Origin: Lysinibacillus_B sp036662795
GTDB lineage: Bacteria; Bacillota; Bacilli; Bacillales_A; Planococcaceae
Assembly: GCF_036662795.1 (NCBI RefSeq)
Contig: NZ_JBAFWZ010000008.1
Location: 1-64,000 of the forward strand
Length of the DNA: 64,000 nucleotides
Direction: 5' to 3'
Both the position numbers and the translations under genes were made by a program. The notes under the pieces are model-generated. The model saw only the letters and a program-made list of their open reading frames with translations. It was not told the origin of the DNA and ran no database searches. Numbering within the stretch: position 1 is the stretch's first letter; each line of letters begins with the position of its first letter. This document shows positions 52,871 to 62,929 of this stretch, piece by piece.

Positions 52871-53449
52871 TTATTTTGAATCTAATAAAACACGTCGATT
52901 TAAATAGAAGTAATCCCAACCAGACCAAATCGTAAAGAATAAGGCTACATAAAGGGCAATATCGTCAAATGGAATACCTACTAAAGTGAAAATTGTATTG
53001 TGTAGCAATAAAGCCGAAATGGCAACAATTTGCGCCCATGTTTTAATTTTCCCTAGCTGATTTGCTGCTACAACCTCACCTTGACCGGCTAGGATCAGGC
53101 GCAGACCCGTTACAGCAAACTCACGTGAAATAATAAGGATCACAATCCAAGCTGGGGCTAGCCCTAGGTCTACTAATAAAATAAAGGCAGCCGATACTAA
53201 TAGTTTATCTGCAAGTGGGTCTAAAAATTTCCCCATGTTCGTTACTAAATTGTATTTTCGTGCATAATAGCCATCTACCCAATCAGTTACAGAAGCAATA
53301 ATAAAAATAAGCGCTCCTACAAAATGAGTAACGGGCATTTCTGCACCAAATAGTTCCATATTTCCCCAACCAAAGTCAAACAGTATTACAATCATAAATA
53401 CGGGGATTAATAAAATACGAGAGACTGTAATCTTATTTGGAATGTTCAT
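52871..53449 (-). CDS. pgsA: CDP-diacylglycerol-glycerol-3-phosphate 3-phosphatidyltransferase
   Basis: PgsA makes phosphatidylglycerol phosphate, the first committed step to phosphatidylglycerol. The 192-residue membrane protein has the CDP-alcohol phosphotransferase motif spread over DWVDGYYARKYNLVTNMGKF and LDPLADK near residues 63-90, and about five membrane segments. The length is normal. GAAAGGTG before the ATG supports the start. It is part of the ymfM-pgsA-cinA series. Confidence 0.97.
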   Translation of the reverse strand: MNIPNKITVSRILLIPVFMIVILFDFGWGNMELFGAEMPVTHFVGALIFIIASVTDWVDGYYARKYNLVTNMGKFLDPLADKLLVSAAFILLVDLGLAPAWIVILIISREFAVTGLRLILAGQGEVVAANQLGKIKTWAQIVAISALLLHNTIFTLVGIPFDDIALYVALFFTIWSGWDYFYLNRRVLLDSK

Positions 53450-53495
53450 TTGTTAACACCTTTCATCGAAAGAAAATAGTCATCATACTCGATGA

Positions 53496-54383
53496 CTATT
53501 GTTCTTGAACTAATTTTAAAATAATATTTTGTGAAACGCGGTCTTGAGCAAACGGTAATTCGATATCATTCACAAATACTTTAGTTACTGTTGTGTTTCC
53601 TAAACGAATACGTGCATAGCCAGCCTCTGTAGAATCATGCTCTACTACCATGCCTGCCGTGTACACCTTATCATCGATTTGCTCTGCTCCTTGTTCATTA
53701 CGAATGCCTACCCACGAATCTCCAGACACTTCTACACGAATGTTTAATTTATCAACACCCGACACTTCATAAATTGTCGATTCACCGTCTATAACACCTG
53801 TAGAAATCACTTGCTGAGGTGTGGCTGGCTTTTCTTCTTCATCATCTTTTTGAGCGTCCTGATCCTCTTGCCCAGCTGTTTGCCCTTCATCGTCTTGCTT
53901 ATCATTTGGTTTTGGCTTTTCTATATTCGGTTTATCATATTCAAACGGAGGAGTCGAATTATCCACTGCATCTGGAGTTTTATTCCCTTTTGCTAAATAT
54001 AATGACCAAATGACAACAATAATAACAACTATAAATAGCCCAACAATTATTTTAGGCATGGCTTCCATCATTTTACTAGATGATCTAGAAGACAATTTTC
54101 TACGACTCGGGCTTTGAGCATACGATTGCGCAACTTCCTCTGTCTGTGTTCCTGGAACGTCCGTTTTAAATTGTTCAAGTAATTCGTCTGGATTTAAACC
54201 TACTGCTTCAGCGTATTGTTTAATAAAAGCACGAACATAAAACGTCCCAGGCATTATCGAATAGTTACCTTCTTCGATTCCAACTAAATAACGCTTTTGA
54301 ATTTTCGTTATTTCTTGTAAATCATCCAAGCTATATCCTTTAGATAATCTCGCTTCCTTAAGGCGAGCCCCAAGTTCTGTCAA
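53496..54383 (-). CDS. ymfM: RodZ-like membrane protein with N-terminal helix-turn-helix (YmfM)
   Basis: RodZ proteins link MreB filaments to the membrane and help set cell shape. An N-terminal helix-turn-helix (LGARLKEARLSKGYSLDDLQEIT at about 4-27) is followed by a membrane segment near 115-133, a proline- and charge-rich region (140-190) and an outer C-terminal domain near 200-295. The frame runs to 54392, but homologues start M-T-E-L, which fits the TTG at 54383, giving 295 residues. It precedes pgsA, the usual order in Bacillales. Confidence 0.9.
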   Translation of the reverse strand: MTELGARLKEARLSKGYSLDDLQEITKIQKRYLVGIEEGNYSIMPGTFYVRAFIKQYAEAVGLNPDELLEQFKTDVPGTQTEEVAQSYAQSPSRRKLSSRSSSKMMEAMPKIIVGLFIVVIIVVIWSLYLAKGNKTPDAVDNSTPPFEYDKPNIEKPKPNDKQDDEGQTAGQEDQDAQKDDEEEKPATPQQVISTGVIDGESTIYEVSGVDKLNIRVEVSGDSWVGIRNEQGAEQIDDKVYTAGMVVEHDSTEAGYARIRLGNTTVTKVFVNDIELPFAQDRVSQNIILKLVQEQ

Positions 54384-54461
54384 CAATAACACCTACTTTT
54401 TAATCAAATTCTATACATTTCCATAGTCGGATACGATGGTAAATCGGTTTATTAAAGGAAA

Positions 54462-55250
54462 CTAAAAATTAAAGCCTCCGAAATCATTTCCACTAGACAT
54501 CATATTATTTTTTTCAATAATTTCATACGTAATTTCTTCATCCGGATCATTACGAAGCTCAATTATATAATCAAAATCCTCCAGTTTATACTCAGAATGC
54601 TGAACAAAAAGATCTGGATGCTCAATAACCTTCACCGTATCCATTCGCATCATTTCACGTACTAACTGCTGATGTCGTTCATCATTAGAGTTTCTCGTTA
54701 CAGCACCATCTAATATAAATATATTATTGCCGTTAAACTCATCTCCTATTAATGAATTTCGAACCGTTTGCTTAATCATTGTGGAAGAAAGAAAAATCCA
54801 ACGCTTATTCGCACAAACACTTGCTGCTACGATCGATTCTGTTTTACCAACCCGCGGCATTCCTCGAATACCTATTAGTTTATTTCCCTCTTTTTTAAAT
54901 AACTCTGCCATAAAATCAACTAGGATCCCTAGCTCACTACGGACAAAGCGAAATGTATTTTTTTCATCAGCATCTTTAGGAATATAATGACCATGGCGGA
55001 CAGCTAAACGATCTCGTAGCTTTGGCTCTCGAAATTTTGTCACGTTTATATTTTCCATAGTCGAAACAATAGAAATAAAACGTTCGATTGATTCATCTTT
55101 TTCAGCCTTTAATAACATCCCTCTACGCACTTCATCGACACCGTTAATCGTTACAATATTAACTCTTAGCATCCCTAGTAACGAAGCAATGTCTCCAAGC
55201 AAACCAGGACGATTGACCTGAATTTCATATTCGAAATACCATTCACCCAT
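54462..55250 (-). CDS. ymfK: YmfK-like protein with ACT-type N-terminus and P-loop (DUF3388)
   Basis: The function of this Bacillales family is unknown. The N-terminal part (WYFEYEIQVNRPGLLGDIASLLG) resembles an ACT ligand-binding domain, and GMPRVGKTES near residue 131 looks like a P-loop, followed by a nuclease- or kinase-like region with no clear match. A frame start at 55307 lacks a ribosome site and would lie at a probable promoter; the ATG at 55250 has GAGGGG at 12 bases and fits the homologous start, giving 262 residues. The alternative start at 55307 cannot be excluded. Confidence 0.8.
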   Translation of the reverse strand: MGEWYFEYEIQVNRPGLLGDIASLLGMLRVNIVTINGVDEVRRGMLLKAEKDESIERFISIVSTMENINVTKFREPKLRDRLAVRHGHYIPKDADEKNTFRFVRSELGILVDFMAELFKKEGNKLIGIRGMPRVGKTESIVAASVCANKRWIFLSSTMIKQTVRNSLIGDEFNGNNIFILDGAVTRNSNDERHQQLVREMMRMDTVKVIEHPDLFVQHSEYKLEDFDYIIELRNDPDEEITYEIIEKNNMMSSGNDFGGFNF

Positions 55251-55474
55251 GAACGAATCCGTCCCCTCTATATTAGAAACGTAAAAATTCCTTATAAGTT
55301 CCATCATAGCCCATTTTATATGTATTGAAAAGTTCGAAACAACTGTTTTTTGATCATTCTTTTAAAATTTATACATAAAAAATTTACCAACCTTTCAAAA
55401 GTCATACTATATCAGAATAAAAATTATAATTAGCTGACGAAAGTAGTTAATTTTTTTATGCAAAGGCTAAACGG

Positions 55475-55503
55475 AAAAGGGAAACCAAATTGGCTCCCTT
55501 TCT
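55475..55503 (-). terminator. Hairpin terminator after ymfJ
   Basis: On the minus strand AAAGGGA and TCCCTTTT pair, with a further CCAA/TTGG stem inside, leading into four T residues. It begins 28 bases after the ymfJ stop. Confidence 0.55.
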
Positions 55504-55531
55504 GAAAATGCTATTCAATTTTTAATTTTAA

Positions 55532-55789
55532 CTATTGTACATGTTTATTTTGTACGAGCTTAATTACACAGCTAGCAATAGATTGTTTTTCATCTGAAGA
55601 AGCTACAGCCCATAAATCGGAAAGAACACGCTCTTGTTCGTTTTGAGGATCTACATTTTTCGCTAAGTATTCCCCAATTTGAACGGCTGCCTTTTCAATT
55701 ACTTTTTTTGGCATGCCAATATCTTTCGCGTCTTCAACTTGTTTCCCTAAAAATGATGTCCATTGCTGCCAGTTATCAAGTACACCCAT
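55532..55789 (-). CDS. ymfJ: YmfJ-like DUF3243 protein
   Basis: This 85-residue protein belongs to the small Bacillales DUF3243 family, whose role is unknown. It has the family's start pattern (NWQQWTSFLGKQVEDAKDIGM) and an acidic, helical body with EYLAKNVDPQNEQERVLSDLW. AAAGGAGG nine bases before the ATG supports the start. It follows ymfI in the ymfF-ymfH-ymfI-ymfJ order seen in B. subtilis. Confidence 0.92.
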   Translation of the reverse strand: MGVLDNWQQWTSFLGKQVEDAKDIGMPKKVIEKAAVQIGEYLAKNVDPQNEQERVLSDLWAVASSDEKQSIASCVIKLVQNKHVQ

Positions 55790-55832
55790 GTTATCGCCTC
55801 CTTTACACCGTTAGTATGTGCAAGGAAGGCAA

Positions 55833-56561
55833 TTATATGTACCATCCACCATTTACATGAATGATTTGTCCTGTAACATAATCTGCCTGTCCACTCAAAT
55901 AAAAGGCAATCATATTCGCTATATCTTCCGTCTGACCCAGTGCCTGGAGAGGAATTTCCTCGGCAATACTATTTTTTTCTTGTAAAGTTAAATGATGATT
56001 CATCGTTGTATCAATAATGCCTGGCGCTATTGCATTTACACGAATACCATTATACGCCACTTCTTGCGCATACGCCTTTACAAAGCTGTGCTGAGCACCT
56101 TTAACAGCAGAATACACCGTTTCCCCTGCTGCACCTACCGCTCCCCAAATAGAGCCAATAAATAGCACATAGCTCTTGTTATTTGACCTTAATTTTTTCG
56201 AGACGGCAGCTAATAAACTCATCGGATTTTGCATATGTACACGCCATAGCTTCTCCATTTCATTTATCGGTGTATCCTCTAGTAAGCTATAATACCCATG
56301 ACCATTTGCAAATACAATTGCCTGCAAAGAAAAAATTTGTGCAGCTAGCAGATCACCACCGTCAGCTGCACTAAAGTCCGCGCATACAGGAATAAATTCT
56401 TGCTCCTTATATTTCTTAGTAAAGCGCTCAGCTAAATGATTGATAGCCTCACTATTACGAAAATAATGCAAATAGAGCGACCAACCTTCAGAGGCTAGCT
56501 TTTCACATATATTCTGCCCTATTTCTCCTGAAGCACCACATACTAAAGCAAATCTTTTCAT
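55833..56561 (-). CDS. ymfI: Short-chain dehydrogenase/reductase YmfI
   Basis: The 242-residue cytoplasmic protein has an NAD(P)-binding GASGEIGQ motif near residue 10, the SIWGA serine region near residue 136, the catalytic Y-S-A-V-K pair near 149-153 and GGWYI at the end, all as in FabG-like reductases. The substrate is unknown. Its ATG overlaps the ymfH stop by four bases, so translation is coupled. Confidence 0.91.
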   Translation of the reverse strand: MKRFALVCGASGEIGQNICEKLASEGWSLYLHYFRNSEAINHLAERFTKKYKEQEFIPVCADFSAADGGDLLAAQIFSLQAIVFANGHGYYSLLEDTPINEMEKLWRVHMQNPMSLLAAVSKKLRSNNKSYVLFIGSIWGAVGAAGETVYSAVKGAQHSFVKAYAQEVAYNGIRVNAIAPGIIDTTMNHHLTLQEKNSIAEEIPLQALGQTEDIANMIAFYLSGQADYVTGQIIHVNGGWYI

Positions 56562-57853
56562 TCAGTTCTCTCACTTACTGGAAGGATTTTGAATACTGTT
56601 TGTTGTTCCACTCCTTGCAGGGATGTAAATGCCTCCTGAATATCCGTTACAGTAAGCTTTTCAATAACAGGTACAGCATCAAACAGGTTCATATCGTTAA
56701 ATTTATAACGAGTAAACTGATTCGCGATGTATTCAATTGAGTTTAATGCGCGTAAGAAGAAGCCAATTTTTTTACGTTTAATTCGTTCCACGTCCTGCTC
56801 AATAAACATTCCATCAGCATTCTCTAAATGATCCTTTATCGCCGCTACTAAAGCATCAGGTTCATTAGAATCGGAACCAATTAATGCAAAGCCAAAGCCT
56901 TTTTCAAGTGAAAAATCATACGCATAAGATTCGTCAATCAAGCCTTTTTCATATACATCTGTATAGAAGCTTGAAGCGCGACCAAATAAGCATTCTAGCG
57001 CGATGTGTATCGCTAGCTCATGCTTTAGCATATCCATCCCTGATAGTGATGTTTCCTTTGCTTTTAAGCCAACATATACTTTTGGCTTTTGAACATCCAT
57101 ATATAACTCACGCTGTGCAATGGCTACATTTGTTGGCTCATCATCAAATAGGCGTGTTAAAGGTGTTGGTTCTGGGAATTCCTTTTTATTTTGATTCGCT
57201 TCAATAAAAGCCATCATCTCATTTGGGTCAACAGCACCAATAGCGAACAATAACATATTTGACGGGTGATAGAACGTGTTATAGCAAGTATACAAATGCT
57301 CCGCTGTAATTCCATCAATCGACTCAATTGTACCTGCAATGTCGATTTTCACTGGATGGTTATGGAACATATTTTCTATCGCACCAAAATATAAACGCCA
57401 GTCAGCCTGATCATCATACATCGTAATTTCTTGACCGATTATTCCCTTTTCTTTATTGACTGTTTCCTCTGTGAAATATGGCTCCTGTACAAAATCTAAT
57501 AACGTTTCAGTGCTTTTATAAATATGATCGGTTGCAGAGAAAAGGTATGCTGTACGTGTGAAGGATGTAAACGCGTTCGCCTGTGCACCAACTTCACTAA
57601 ACTTTTGGAATACATCCCCATCTTCCTTTTCAAACATTTTATGCTCTAGAAAATGAGCAATCCCATCTGGAACTGTAATACTTTCCTTTTCCCCGATTGG
57701 AATAAATGAACGATCCACTGAGCCGTATTTCGTTGTAAACGTTACAAATGTTTTAGAAAACCCTTTTTTCGGTAAGATATAAACTTCTAAGCCATTTTCA
57801 AGCTTTTTATAATAAAGTGTTTCTTCTAGTTGTTTAAATTCAATCGTTTGCAC
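56558..57853 (-). CDS. ymfH: M16-family zinc peptidase YmfH
   Basis: The 431-residue protein is the active-type member of an M16 pair. It has the inverted zinc motif HFLEH near residue 67, and a downstream glutamate in GIIGQEITMYDD supplies the third ligand. It starts with GTG after GGAGG, and it follows ymfF by three bases. In M16 peptidases the active subunit often forms a closed chamber with an inactive partner, and YmfF is the likely one here. The natural substrate is unknown. Confidence 0.93.
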   Translation of the reverse strand: MQTIEFKQLEETLYYKKLENGLEVYILPKKGFSKTFVTFTTKYGSVDRSFIPIGEKESITVPDGIAHFLEHKMFEKEDGDVFQKFSEVGAQANAFTSFTRTAYLFSATDHIYKSTETLLDFVQEPYFTEETVNKEKGIIGQEITMYDDQADWRLYFGAIENMFHNHPVKIDIAGTIESIDGITAEHLYTCYNTFYHPSNMLLFAIGAVDPNEMMAFIEANQNKKEFPEPTPLTRLFDDEPTNVAIAQRELYMDVQKPKVYVGLKAKETSLSGMDMLKHELAIHIALECLFGRASSFYTDVYEKGLIDESYAYDFSLEKGFGFALIGSDSNEPDALVAAIKDHLENADGMFIEQDVERIKRKKIGFFLRALNSIEYIANQFTRYKFNDMNLFDAVPVIEKLTVTDIQEAFTSLQGVEQQTVFKILPVSERTE

Positions 57854-57856
57854 TGA

Positions 57857-59119
57857 TTAGTCCTCCTTACCGCATAAGAAATAAATCGCCTCTTGCTCAA
57901 TTTGCTGAGCCATCGTCTGCACATCCTCTTTTGTTACTGACTGCCAGCGATCAGCCCATGTATCAATCGTAAAGGCTTCATTTAGATCCTTATATTGATC
58001 AAAAATCTCAATTTGCCCACGAGCAGAATCTAGCGCCTCTTTTAATTGGTTTGTTAGCATTGCTTTTGTTTGTGCTAGCTCTAAATCCGTAATTTCACCA
58101 TTTTGGATTGCTGTTAATTGCTCATTGACTACCTCGATTGCCTTTTTCTCATTTGACGGTTCAATTCCCGAAACAACAAATAAGAGCCCATAATGTGAAG
58201 CATAGGAGCTTGATGCATAATAAGCTAAGCTTTCTCGTTCACGAACGTTCATAAAGATTTTTGAGTGTGCATAACCACCAAAAATACCATTGAAAATTTG
58301 CATTTTCGGAAAATCCTCATGACCAAAGTATACTGGGGTGCTATACCCGATATGCAATTTCCCTTGCTTCATTTCGTGCTGTTCTTTTGTATAAGCCTCG
58401 GTATGCTCCTGAACCTCTTTGTCTTTAGGAATCTTTTGTTGTTCACGATCGCCGAATGGTAATGCTCCCTTTAACCTTTCTGTCATTTCCTCGATATTGA
58501 TATCGCCCACAACATAAATATCAATCAAATCATTAGCAAGCATCGACTCATAAGCCGCTACAAGAGATGCAGGTGTAACCGCTTCAACTTCCTCGATTGT
58601 TCCATTAGCAGAAATCGATGCCGGCTGGTTAGGTCGAAGAATTTGTGTTAAACGCATTTGTGCATAACGTGTTTTATCATCAAAAATAGAATGGATACGC
58701 TCTAATACCATTTTCTTTTCTCGTTCAACGATAGCAGGCACAAAATGTCCGTTTTCTAAATTCGGCTGAAAAACAGCTGTGTGTAATAATTGCAGTACTT
58801 CTCCAAGGACATTCTTATCTGCTAAATATTGATCATTGACGGTTTCTGCATTTAACAATAATGTATGTTCCTCACCGCGTTTTGTCGTATCAAAATAGAG
58901 CACCGTTCCAAATAAGTCGTCTAAATAACTACGATAAGCGGCGGATGTTGTGAACTTTTCATTGCTATGCTGTAAAACATTCGATAAAACCGTACGCTCT
59001 GCTGCATCTCGAGCTGTTAAAGGGCGTCTAAATTTAATCGAAAAATTCACCGTTTTAAATTGTGTTGTTTGACGAAGATGAAGCGAAACACCTTTCGCTA
59101 ATTGTGTTGTTAAAAACAA
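57857..59119 (-). CDS. ymfF: M16-family peptidase-like protein YmfF, zinc motif lost
   Basis: The 420-residue protein has the M16 fold (FKTVNFSIKFRRPLTARD at the N-terminus, MNVRERESLAYYASSSY in the C-terminal half). At the place of HFLEH in YmfH it reads NVLQH, so the first histidine and the glutamate are gone and it should not be catalytic. It starts with TTG after AGGAGGAG. With YmfH it forms the usual active/inactive pair. Confidence 0.9.
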   Translation of the reverse strand: MFLTTQLAKGVSLHLRQTTQFKTVNFSIKFRRPLTARDAAERTVLSNVLQHSNEKFTTSAAYRSYLDDLFGTVLYFDTTKRGEEHTLLLNAETVNDQYLADKNVLGEVLQLLHTAVFQPNLENGHFVPAIVEREKKMVLERIHSIFDDKTRYAQMRLTQILRPNQPASISANGTIEEVEAVTPASLVAAYESMLANDLIDIYVVGDINIEEMTERLKGALPFGDREQQKIPKDKEVQEHTEAYTKEQHEMKQGKLHIGYSTPVYFGHEDFPKMQIFNGIFGGYAHSKIFMNVRERESLAYYASSSYASHYGLLFVVSGIEPSNEKKAIEVVNEQLTAIQNGEITDLELAQTKAMLTNQLKEALDSARGQIEIFDQYKDLNEAFTIDTWADRWQSVTKEDVQTMAQQIEQEAIYFLCGKED

Positions 59120-59289
59120 AAAAACTCCTCCTGACTGCCTAAGTAATACTACTCTTCCCTTCTACTATACATGTGAGTACACAATTTATGCAAAATTATT
59201 ATGTAGTGGAAGAATTTTACCGAATTTTTCATAGAGATCTTTGTATAGATTCCCCCAACTCTCCGTTTTTCATTCCTTTTACATATTAG

Positions 59290-59325
59290 AAAAAGCCGAC
59301 AAAATCATGTTGGATTTTGTCGACT
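59290..59325 (-). terminator. Terminator after the nucleoside transporter genes
   Basis: On the minus strand a 12-bp stem (GTCGACAAAATC with GATTTTGTCGGC, one wobble) encloses a short loop and leads into five T residues, soon after the nupQ stop. It separates the transporter genes from ymfF. Confidence 0.88.
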
Positions 59326-59331
59326 CAATTT

Positions 59332-60294
59332 TTAGCGTTTGCCTTTAATATATGGAATACCTGATGCTTTTGGTGCAGTCGCTTTTCCAATAAATCCAGC
59401 TAGCGCCAGAATCGTTAATACATACGGTAAAATTGTTAGGAATACTGGTGGTACCTCTTTTACATACGGAATTGAACCGCCTGCAACGGCTAATGCTTGT
59501 GCTAAACCGAAAAATAGAGCAGCGCCCATCGCGCCAATTGGATGCCATTTACCGAAAATCATTGCTGCAATCGCCATAAATCCTTGGCCGTTAATTGTCG
59601 CGTGTCCGAAATCACCTGTAATTGTTTGCGCGTATATCGCACCACCAATACCAGCAAATGCCCCTGAAATCATTACCGCAATATAACGCATTTTTGTTAC
59701 GTTAATCCCCATTGTGTCAGCAGCCATTGGATGCTCACCAACAGAACGTAAACGTAAGCCAAATGGTGTTTTGTAAACTACAAACCACGCTAGGAACGCT
59801 ACAGCAATTGCTAATATAGAAGTACCATATAAATCACTAAAGAACATTGGCCCAATAAACGGAATATCTGATAATAATGGGATATCAAAAAGAGCAAAGC
59901 GTTCTTTGATAAAATCTGTTTGACCTTTACCTTCAAATATCATTTTTACTGAGAAAAGTGCTATGGCTATCCCTAGTAAGTTTAAAGCAACCCCTGTAAC
60001 GGTTTGATCCGCACGGAATGAAATGGCTGCTACTGCTAAAAATAGAGAGAAGATTGCACCGACAACCATCGCTGCCACTAAGGATACCCACGGTGTAAAG
60101 CCACCAAGTGCATCAGCGGTAAATAAGTTAAATACAATCCCTACAAAGGCGCCCATTACCATAATACCTTCAATACCAATGTTAACAACACCGGATCGTT
60201 CAGAGAATATACCACCAATTGCTCCAAAAATAAGTGGTGCAGCGTAGAAAAGTGCAGGAGGGACGATGAAATATAATACATCTAATAAGTTCAT
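59332..60294 (-). CDS. nupQ: Nucleoside ABC transporter permease NupQ-type
   Basis: This 320-residue membrane protein is one of two permease subunits of a BmpA-linked nucleoside importer. It has about 8-9 membrane segments and the family stretches GGIFSERSGVVNIGIEGIM near residue 26 and GAFAGIGGAIY near 212. It starts one base after the nupP stop, using GGAGG inside nupP. In B. subtilis the related transporter takes up guanosine and other nucleosides. Confidence 0.94.
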   Translation of the reverse strand: MNLLDVLYFIVPPALFYAAPLIFGAIGGIFSERSGVVNIGIEGIMVMGAFVGIVFNLFTADALGGFTPWVSLVAAMVVGAIFSLFLAVAAISFRADQTVTGVALNLLGIAIALFSVKMIFEGKGQTDFIKERFALFDIPLLSDIPFIGPMFFSDLYGTSILAIAVAFLAWFVVYKTPFGLRLRSVGEHPMAADTMGINVTKMRYIAVMISGAFAGIGGAIYAQTITGDFGHATINGQGFMAIAAMIFGKWHPIGAMGAALFFGLAQALAVAGGSIPYVKEVPPVFLTILPYVLTILALAGFIGKATAPKASGIPYIKGKR

Positions 60295-60295
60295 A

Positions 60296-61342
60296 TTATT
60301 TGTCCTCCTTTTTATTTCTGAATTTTTCTAAAGCTACTCGAATAACATAGCCTGATGCTACGAAGAAAATAATTAATGCAATAATGATCGAAACAATTTC
60401 AATCGGAATACCCGCTTCGTTCGGCATATTTAATGAACCGAATTTTAATGAACCGAATAATGATGCACCAAATAGGACCCCTAGTGGTGTATTTGCACCA
60501 AGTAAGGCTACAGCGATTCCGTCAAAGCCTATACCTGTGAAGCCACCTTTTACAGCAGCGTACCCAAATGTACCTAGCGCCTCCATGGCCCCACCTAGGC
60601 CGGCGAACGCACCAGAAATCGTCATCGCTAAAATAACATTTTTCTTTACACTCATCCCTGCATACTCTGCTGCGTTTTGGTTAAACCCAACCGCTTTTAA
60701 TTCGAAGCCACGTGTTGTTCTCTCAAGAATAAACCACATTATAAATACCATAATTAAAGCTACGACAATTCCCCAGTGAAGACGAGAATAATCCGTTACG
60801 CTTTCAAAAAATGGAGATCGTAATGAAGCACTTTCTTGAATTTTTTCTGTACGGTCTCCACCTGACCAAGTTTTAATTAATGCATTAGTAATGTGAAGCG
60901 CTACATAGTTTAGCATTATCGTTGCAATTACTTCATGGACATGGAATCTGGCCTTTAACACACCAGCAATAAATGCCCAAAATGCCCCTGCTACAGTTGC
61001 TGCAAGTAACGCAAGTGGTAAATGAATGATTTTTGGTAGACCTTCAAATGCATACCCAACATATGCAGCGGCTACCCATCCCATAATTAACTGACCTTCA
61101 ACCCCAATATTAAATAAACCAGTACGGAATGCAAATGCCACCGCAAGACCTGCTAATATATAAGGTGTAATTTGGCGAATCGTTTCACCTATTGTATACG
61201 TATCTCCGAAAATACCGTTCCATAAGGCAATATAGCCTGCTACAGGATCATAACCCGATACAAGCATAACGATTGCACCTACGATTAATCCTAAAATTAC
61301 CGAGATAATAGGAACGAGTATATTGATTATCCGATTAGACAT
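60296..61342 (-). CDS. nupP: Nucleoside ABC transporter permease NupP-type
   Basis: The 348-residue permease has about 8-10 membrane segments, the GLFNIGVEGQLIMGW motif near residue 75 and GAFAGLGGAMEALG near 245, which match the first permease of the NupNOPQ family. It overlaps no neighbour but sits three bases from nupO and one from nupQ, as expected for a translationally linked operon. GGGGA before the ATG serves as its ribosome site. Confidence 0.94.
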   Translation of the reverse strand: MSNRIINILVPIISVILGLIVGAIVMLVSGYDPVAGYIALWNGIFGDTYTIGETIRQITPYILAGLAVAFAFRTGLFNIGVEGQLIMGWVAAAYVGYAFEGLPKIIHLPLALLAATVAGAFWAFIAGVLKARFHVHEVIATIMLNYVALHITNALIKTWSGGDRTEKIQESASLRSPFFESVTDYSRLHWGIVVALIMVFIMWFILERTTRGFELKAVGFNQNAAEYAGMSVKKNVILAMTISGAFAGLGGAMEALGTFGYAAVKGGFTGIGFDGIAVALLGANTPLGVLFGASLFGSLKFGSLNMPNEAGIPIEIVSIIIALIIFFVASGYVIRVALEKFRNKKEDK

Positions 61343-61345
61343 CGA

Positions 61346-62878
61346 TTATTCGTCCCCTTTCATTGTTTTTTTAGATTGTCCAGCCATAAGTAAGCCTAGT
61401 TCTTGCTCGGTTGTTTGCTTCGGATCTAATGTATCGACAATACTTCCATCGTAAATAACCGCAATACGATCTGATACATTCATTACTTCATCTAGCTCAA
61501 AAGAAATTAATAATACAGCCTTACCTTTATCACGTTGCTCAATAAGACGTTGATGAATAAATTCAATTGCCCCTACATCTAAGCCACGTGTTGGTAAAGC
61601 AGCTATTAATAGCTCAGGGTTTCGGTCCACCTCACGCCCGATAATAGCCTTTTGCTGATTACCTCCTGACAATGCGCGAGCTGGAGTTGATTCCCCATGA
61701 CCTGTGCGAACATCAAACTCTTCGATAACTTGAATTGCCTTTTTCGAGATTTTTTTATAATCAATAATCCCGAACTTAGAGATTGGTTCCTTATAATAAG
61801 TTTGAAGTGCAATATTATGCCCAACCGTAAAATCTAATACTAAGCCGTGCTTATGTCGGTCTTGTGGAATATGTCCTAAGCCTGTTTCAGTAATTTCTCT
61901 CGGCTTTTTATTTGTTACATTAATACCGTTCATTATTACTGTACCGCTCTTCACCTTACGAAGACCTGTAATTGCCTCGATTAGCTCCGATTGTCCATTT
62001 CCGTCAATCCCAGCAATACCTACGATTTCGCCTTTACGTACAGATAAGTTTAAACCTTTTATTTTTTCGATACCACGATAATCAAGGACCACTAAATCTT
62101 GTATATTTAAAACTTCCTCAGTTGGATTTGCCGACACTTTTTCTGTTTTGAATGTTACCTGACGTCCGACCATTAATTCAGCAAGTTGGTCTGGATTCGT
62201 TTCAGCTGTAACTACTGTTCCAATCCCTTCGCCTTTGCGAATAATTGTCACTCGGTCAGATACTTCCATAATTTCTTTTAATTTATGCGTAATTAAAATG
62301 ATCGATTTACCTTCTTCGATTAAACGGCGCATAATTTGAATTAGCTCAGAAATTTCTTGCGGTGTAAGCGATGCAGTTGGCTCGTCAAAAATCAAAATCT
62401 CCGCACCACGATATAATGTTTTCAGGATTTCTACACGCTGCTGCATCCCTACTGAAATATCTTCAATTTTCGCATTTGGATCTACATCTAAGCCGTATTT
62501 TTCAGATAAAGCCTGAATATCCTTTGCAGCATGATTTATATTTACAATGCCGCCCCTAGTTGGCTCATTTCCTAAAATAATATTTTCAGTTACAGTAAAA
62601 TTTTCAACGAGCATAAAATGTTGATGCACCATCCCGATTCCTAGATCGTTCGCAACATTTGGATCTGTAATTTTAACTGTATTTCCACGCACTTTTATTT
62701 CTCCAGCTTCTGGCTGGTATAATCCAAACAGTACGTTCATCAAAGTTGATTTACCTGCACCATTTTCACCTAATAGTGCATGTATCTCACCTTTTTTTAA
62801 TTGGAGGGTGATATTATCATTTGCTACGAATCCGCCAAATTCTTTACGTATTCCAAGCATTTCAATCACGTATTCCAC
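61346..62878 (-). CDS. nupO: Nucleoside ABC transporter ATPase with two nucleotide-binding domains, NupO-type
   Basis: One chain of 510 residues carries both ATPase domains. The first has Walker A LGENGAGKST near residue 38 and a signature ISVGMQQRVEIL; the second has a relaxed P-loop (GIDGNGQSE) and signature LSGGNQQKAIIGRE, a usual asymmetry in this sugar/nucleoside group. The frame opens at 62887, but GGAG lies eight bases before a GTG at 62878. The genes for its two permeases follow. Confidence 0.95.
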   Translation of the reverse strand: MEYVIEMLGIRKEFGGFVANDNITLQLKKGEIHALLGENGAGKSTLMNVLFGLYQPEAGEIKVRGNTVKITDPNVANDLGIGMVHQHFMLVENFTVTENIILGNEPTRGGIVNINHAAKDIQALSEKYGLDVDPNAKIEDISVGMQQRVEILKTLYRGAEILIFDEPTASLTPQEISELIQIMRRLIEEGKSIILITHKLKEIMEVSDRVTIIRKGEGIGTVVTAETNPDQLAELMVGRQVTFKTEKVSANPTEEVLNIQDLVVLDYRGIEKIKGLNLSVRKGEIVGIAGIDGNGQSELIEAITGLRKVKSGTVIMNGINVTNKKPREITETGLGHIPQDRHKHGLVLDFTVGHNIALQTYYKEPISKFGIIDYKKISKKAIQVIEEFDVRTGHGESTPARALSGGNQQKAIIGREVDRNPELLIAALPTRGLDVGAIEFIHQRLIEQRDKGKAVLLISFELDEVMNVSDRIAVIYDGSIVDTLDPKQTTEQELGLLMAGQSKKTMKGDE

Positions 62879-62929
62879 TGCATTCACTCCCTTAGGTTGA
62901 AATTATTATAAAGTATTAAAAATTAACAC

